Shown: piece by piece, positions 34,518 to 35,512 of the stretch
Numbering within the stretch: position 1 is the first letter of the stretch
Layout of the letters: each line of letters opens with the position of its first letter
Source: a virus
IMG/VR virus record: IMGVR_UViG_3300028197_000068
Span: 1-35,512 of that record
Reading direction: 5' to 3' (one strand)
DNA length: 35,512 bases
The notes under the pieces: model-generated
Database searches by the model: none
Seen by the model: only the letters and a program-made list of their open reading frames with translations
Told to the model about the DNA's origin: nothing
Program-made: the position numbers and the translations under genes

Positions 34518-34660
34518 ACTTAGAAATTACTAAATCTGAAGCATGGAGGATTTTAGATGCTGTAGAAGCCTATAAAAACGACTATGAATTATCTGTTTCG
34601 GTACAAAAAAACCTAAAAGATATAATTAAAAAAATGAATAAAGTAGTTAATCAAAGTTGA
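34514..34660 (+). CDS. Hypothetical helical protein (48 aa)
   Basis: ATGA overlap with the previous gene; CAGGAGCCAATGT serves as ribosome site. SEAWRILDAVEAYKNDYELS, then LKDIIKKMNKVVNQS. Not recognised. Confidence 0.6.
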   Translation: MNLEITKSEAWRILDAVEAYKNDYELSVSVQKNLKDIIKKMNKVVNQS

Positions 34661-34702
34661 TGCTGGTGGTGTATTCTTTTGTTATCTACAAAAGGAAACT
34701 AA

Positions 34703-34900
34703 ATGAACTCCAATATAAAATTTGAAATTAAATCGAAAGAAGATTTAAACTCTATTTATATCTATAGGAATTATGGTTTTACAGAAGATGGTGAGCCTAA
34801 ATGGTCTTATATTGACAGTTGCCACGCTATGAGTAAAATGGAGTTACTAGTTCTGAAAAATTTCTTACAGGAATATCTACAAAATAATGATTGGTATTAA
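34703..34900 (+). CDS. Hypothetical protein (65 aa)
   Basis: RBS AAAGGAAACTA. SIYIYRNYGFTEDGEPKWSY, then SKMELLVLKNFLQEYLQNN: beta hairpin then helix. Overlaps the ASCH gene by 14 bases. Confidence 0.65.
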   Translation: MNSNIKFEIKSKEDLNSIYIYRNYGFTEDGEPKWSYIDSCHAMSKMELLVLKNFLQEYLQNNDWY

Positions 34901-35282
34901 TATCCAGTCTCCTTTCGCTGAGTTATTAATTAATTCAGACAAATGTGTTGAGACTAGAACCTATCCTTTGCCTCCAAAATATGAAGGTGAAGAATTAGCA
35001 TTAATCGAAACTCCCGGCAAATTAGGTAAATTTAAAGCTAGAATTATTGGAACAATAACTTTTAGTCATAGTTTTAAATATAATAGCATTCAAGAATGGG
35101 AAGCAGACTATAATAGACATAAGGTAAATACAGATAGCGATTTTGGGTGGGAAGACAGTAAAAGTAAATATGGTTGGGTAGTATCTCAAATTTATAAATT
35201 CGACGAACCATTTCCTGCTCCTGAAAATAAAGGAATAGTATTTACAAATAATTGTAAAACTGTAATACCTACGGGAGTGTGA
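34887..35282 (+). CDS. ASCH-domain protein (131 aa)
   Basis: GINIQSPFAELLINSDKCVE, then TRTYPLPPKYEGEELALIET, FKARIIGTITFSHSFKY and KYGWVVSQIYKF match the ASCH/PUA-like fold (S-P-x-A-x-x-L-x-x-x-x-K-x-V-E-T-R). These domains bind RNA or nucleosides, and phage members may modify transcripts; the specific activity is unknown. Confidence 0.82.
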   Translation: MIGINIQSPFAELLINSDKCVETRTYPLPPKYEGEELALIETPGKLGKFKARIIGTITFSHSFKYNSIQEWEADYNRHKVNTDSDFGWEDSKSKYGWVVSQIYKFDEPFPAPENKGIVFTNNCKTVIPTGV

Positions 35283-35286
35283 TGTA

Positions 35287-35496
35287 ATGTATATTGTAGT
35301 AACCAATGATATGACTGAATTTGCTATTGAGTTAAGCAAGTTTAATATTGGGCAAAGAGATGACAGAATATTTGGGCCTTTTGAGGATAAATATAGTGCA
35401 GAAGAATGGGTAGATAATCATTGTGGTAGTAAGTACTGGACAATTATCCAGTTAAATAATAAAGGCATCTACGAAAACACAAAACTATGGATGTAA
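35287..35496 (+). CDS. Hypothetical protein (69 aa)
   Basis: Begins soon after the ASCH stop with GGGAGTG ahead. FGPFEDKYSAEEWVDNHCGS, then YWTIIQLNNKGIY; the F-G-P-F-x-x-x-x-x-A-x-x-W pattern is common in small phage proteins of unknown role. Last complete gene in the window. Confidence 0.72.
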   Translation: MYIVVTNDMTEFAIELSKFNIGQRDDRIFGPFEDKYSAEEWVDNHCGSKYWTIIQLNNKGIYENTKLWM

Positions 35497-35512
35497 AATA
35501 AAGAATGTATAT

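Overview
The window is part of a tailed double-stranded DNA bacteriophage (Caudoviricetes) with AT-rich DNA. The evidence is a head-packaging gene set (terminase, portal, protease-scaffold, major capsid protein), a tail fibre, a tRNA cluster, and dozens of very small tightly packed genes with strong ribosome binding sites. Both ends are cut: the left edge runs into a tail-fibre gene. The host cannot be named from sequence alone; the promoters are ordinary sigma-70 type, so the early genes probably use host RNA polymerase.

Layout. (1) 1-13,7xx, minus strand: reading from right to left, a small acidic protein, a sigma-factor-like protein, a probable small terminase subunit, GDP-mannose 4,6-dehydratase, an HNH nuclease, an ERCC4-type nuclease, a Cys-motif protein, large terminase, portal, a fused prohead protease-scaffold, a decoration-like protein, the major capsid protein, a terminator, two small structural-type proteins and the tail fibre. 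(2) 13.76-17.2 kb, plus strand: a small DNA-binding protein, GDP-L-fucose synthase, GlmS and a GNA1-like N-acetyltransferase. (3) 17.2-29.3 kb, plus strand: a mosaic of short transcription units with small hypothetical genes, separated by a repeated composite hairpin element and by look-alike promoters carrying a CGATA box. This zone also holds two structured non-coding RNA candidates, three good tRNAs plus one atypical tRNA, a phosphoribosyltransferase and a DUF932 protein. (4) 29.3-31.1 kb: mostly non-coding, with a lone minus-strand methyltransferase and several copies of a GTCAGCGA element. (5) 31.1-35.5 kb, plus strand: densely packed small genes, including a tandem pair of paralogues and an ASCH-domain protein.

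How it works together. The minus block builds and fills the capsid. The sugar genes form two short pathways, GDP-mannose to GDP-L-fucose (Gmd plus Fcl) and fructose-6-P to GlcNAc-6-P (GlmS plus GNA1-like), which could supply sugars for glycosylating virion or host-surface structures. The plus-strand block looks like an early/accessory region whose many units share promoter and 3'-end architecture and so are probably co-regulated. The most unusual material is non-coding: the 12-copy inverted-repeat composite, the CGATA promoter family, the GTCAGCGA hairpin family and two multibranched RNAs.
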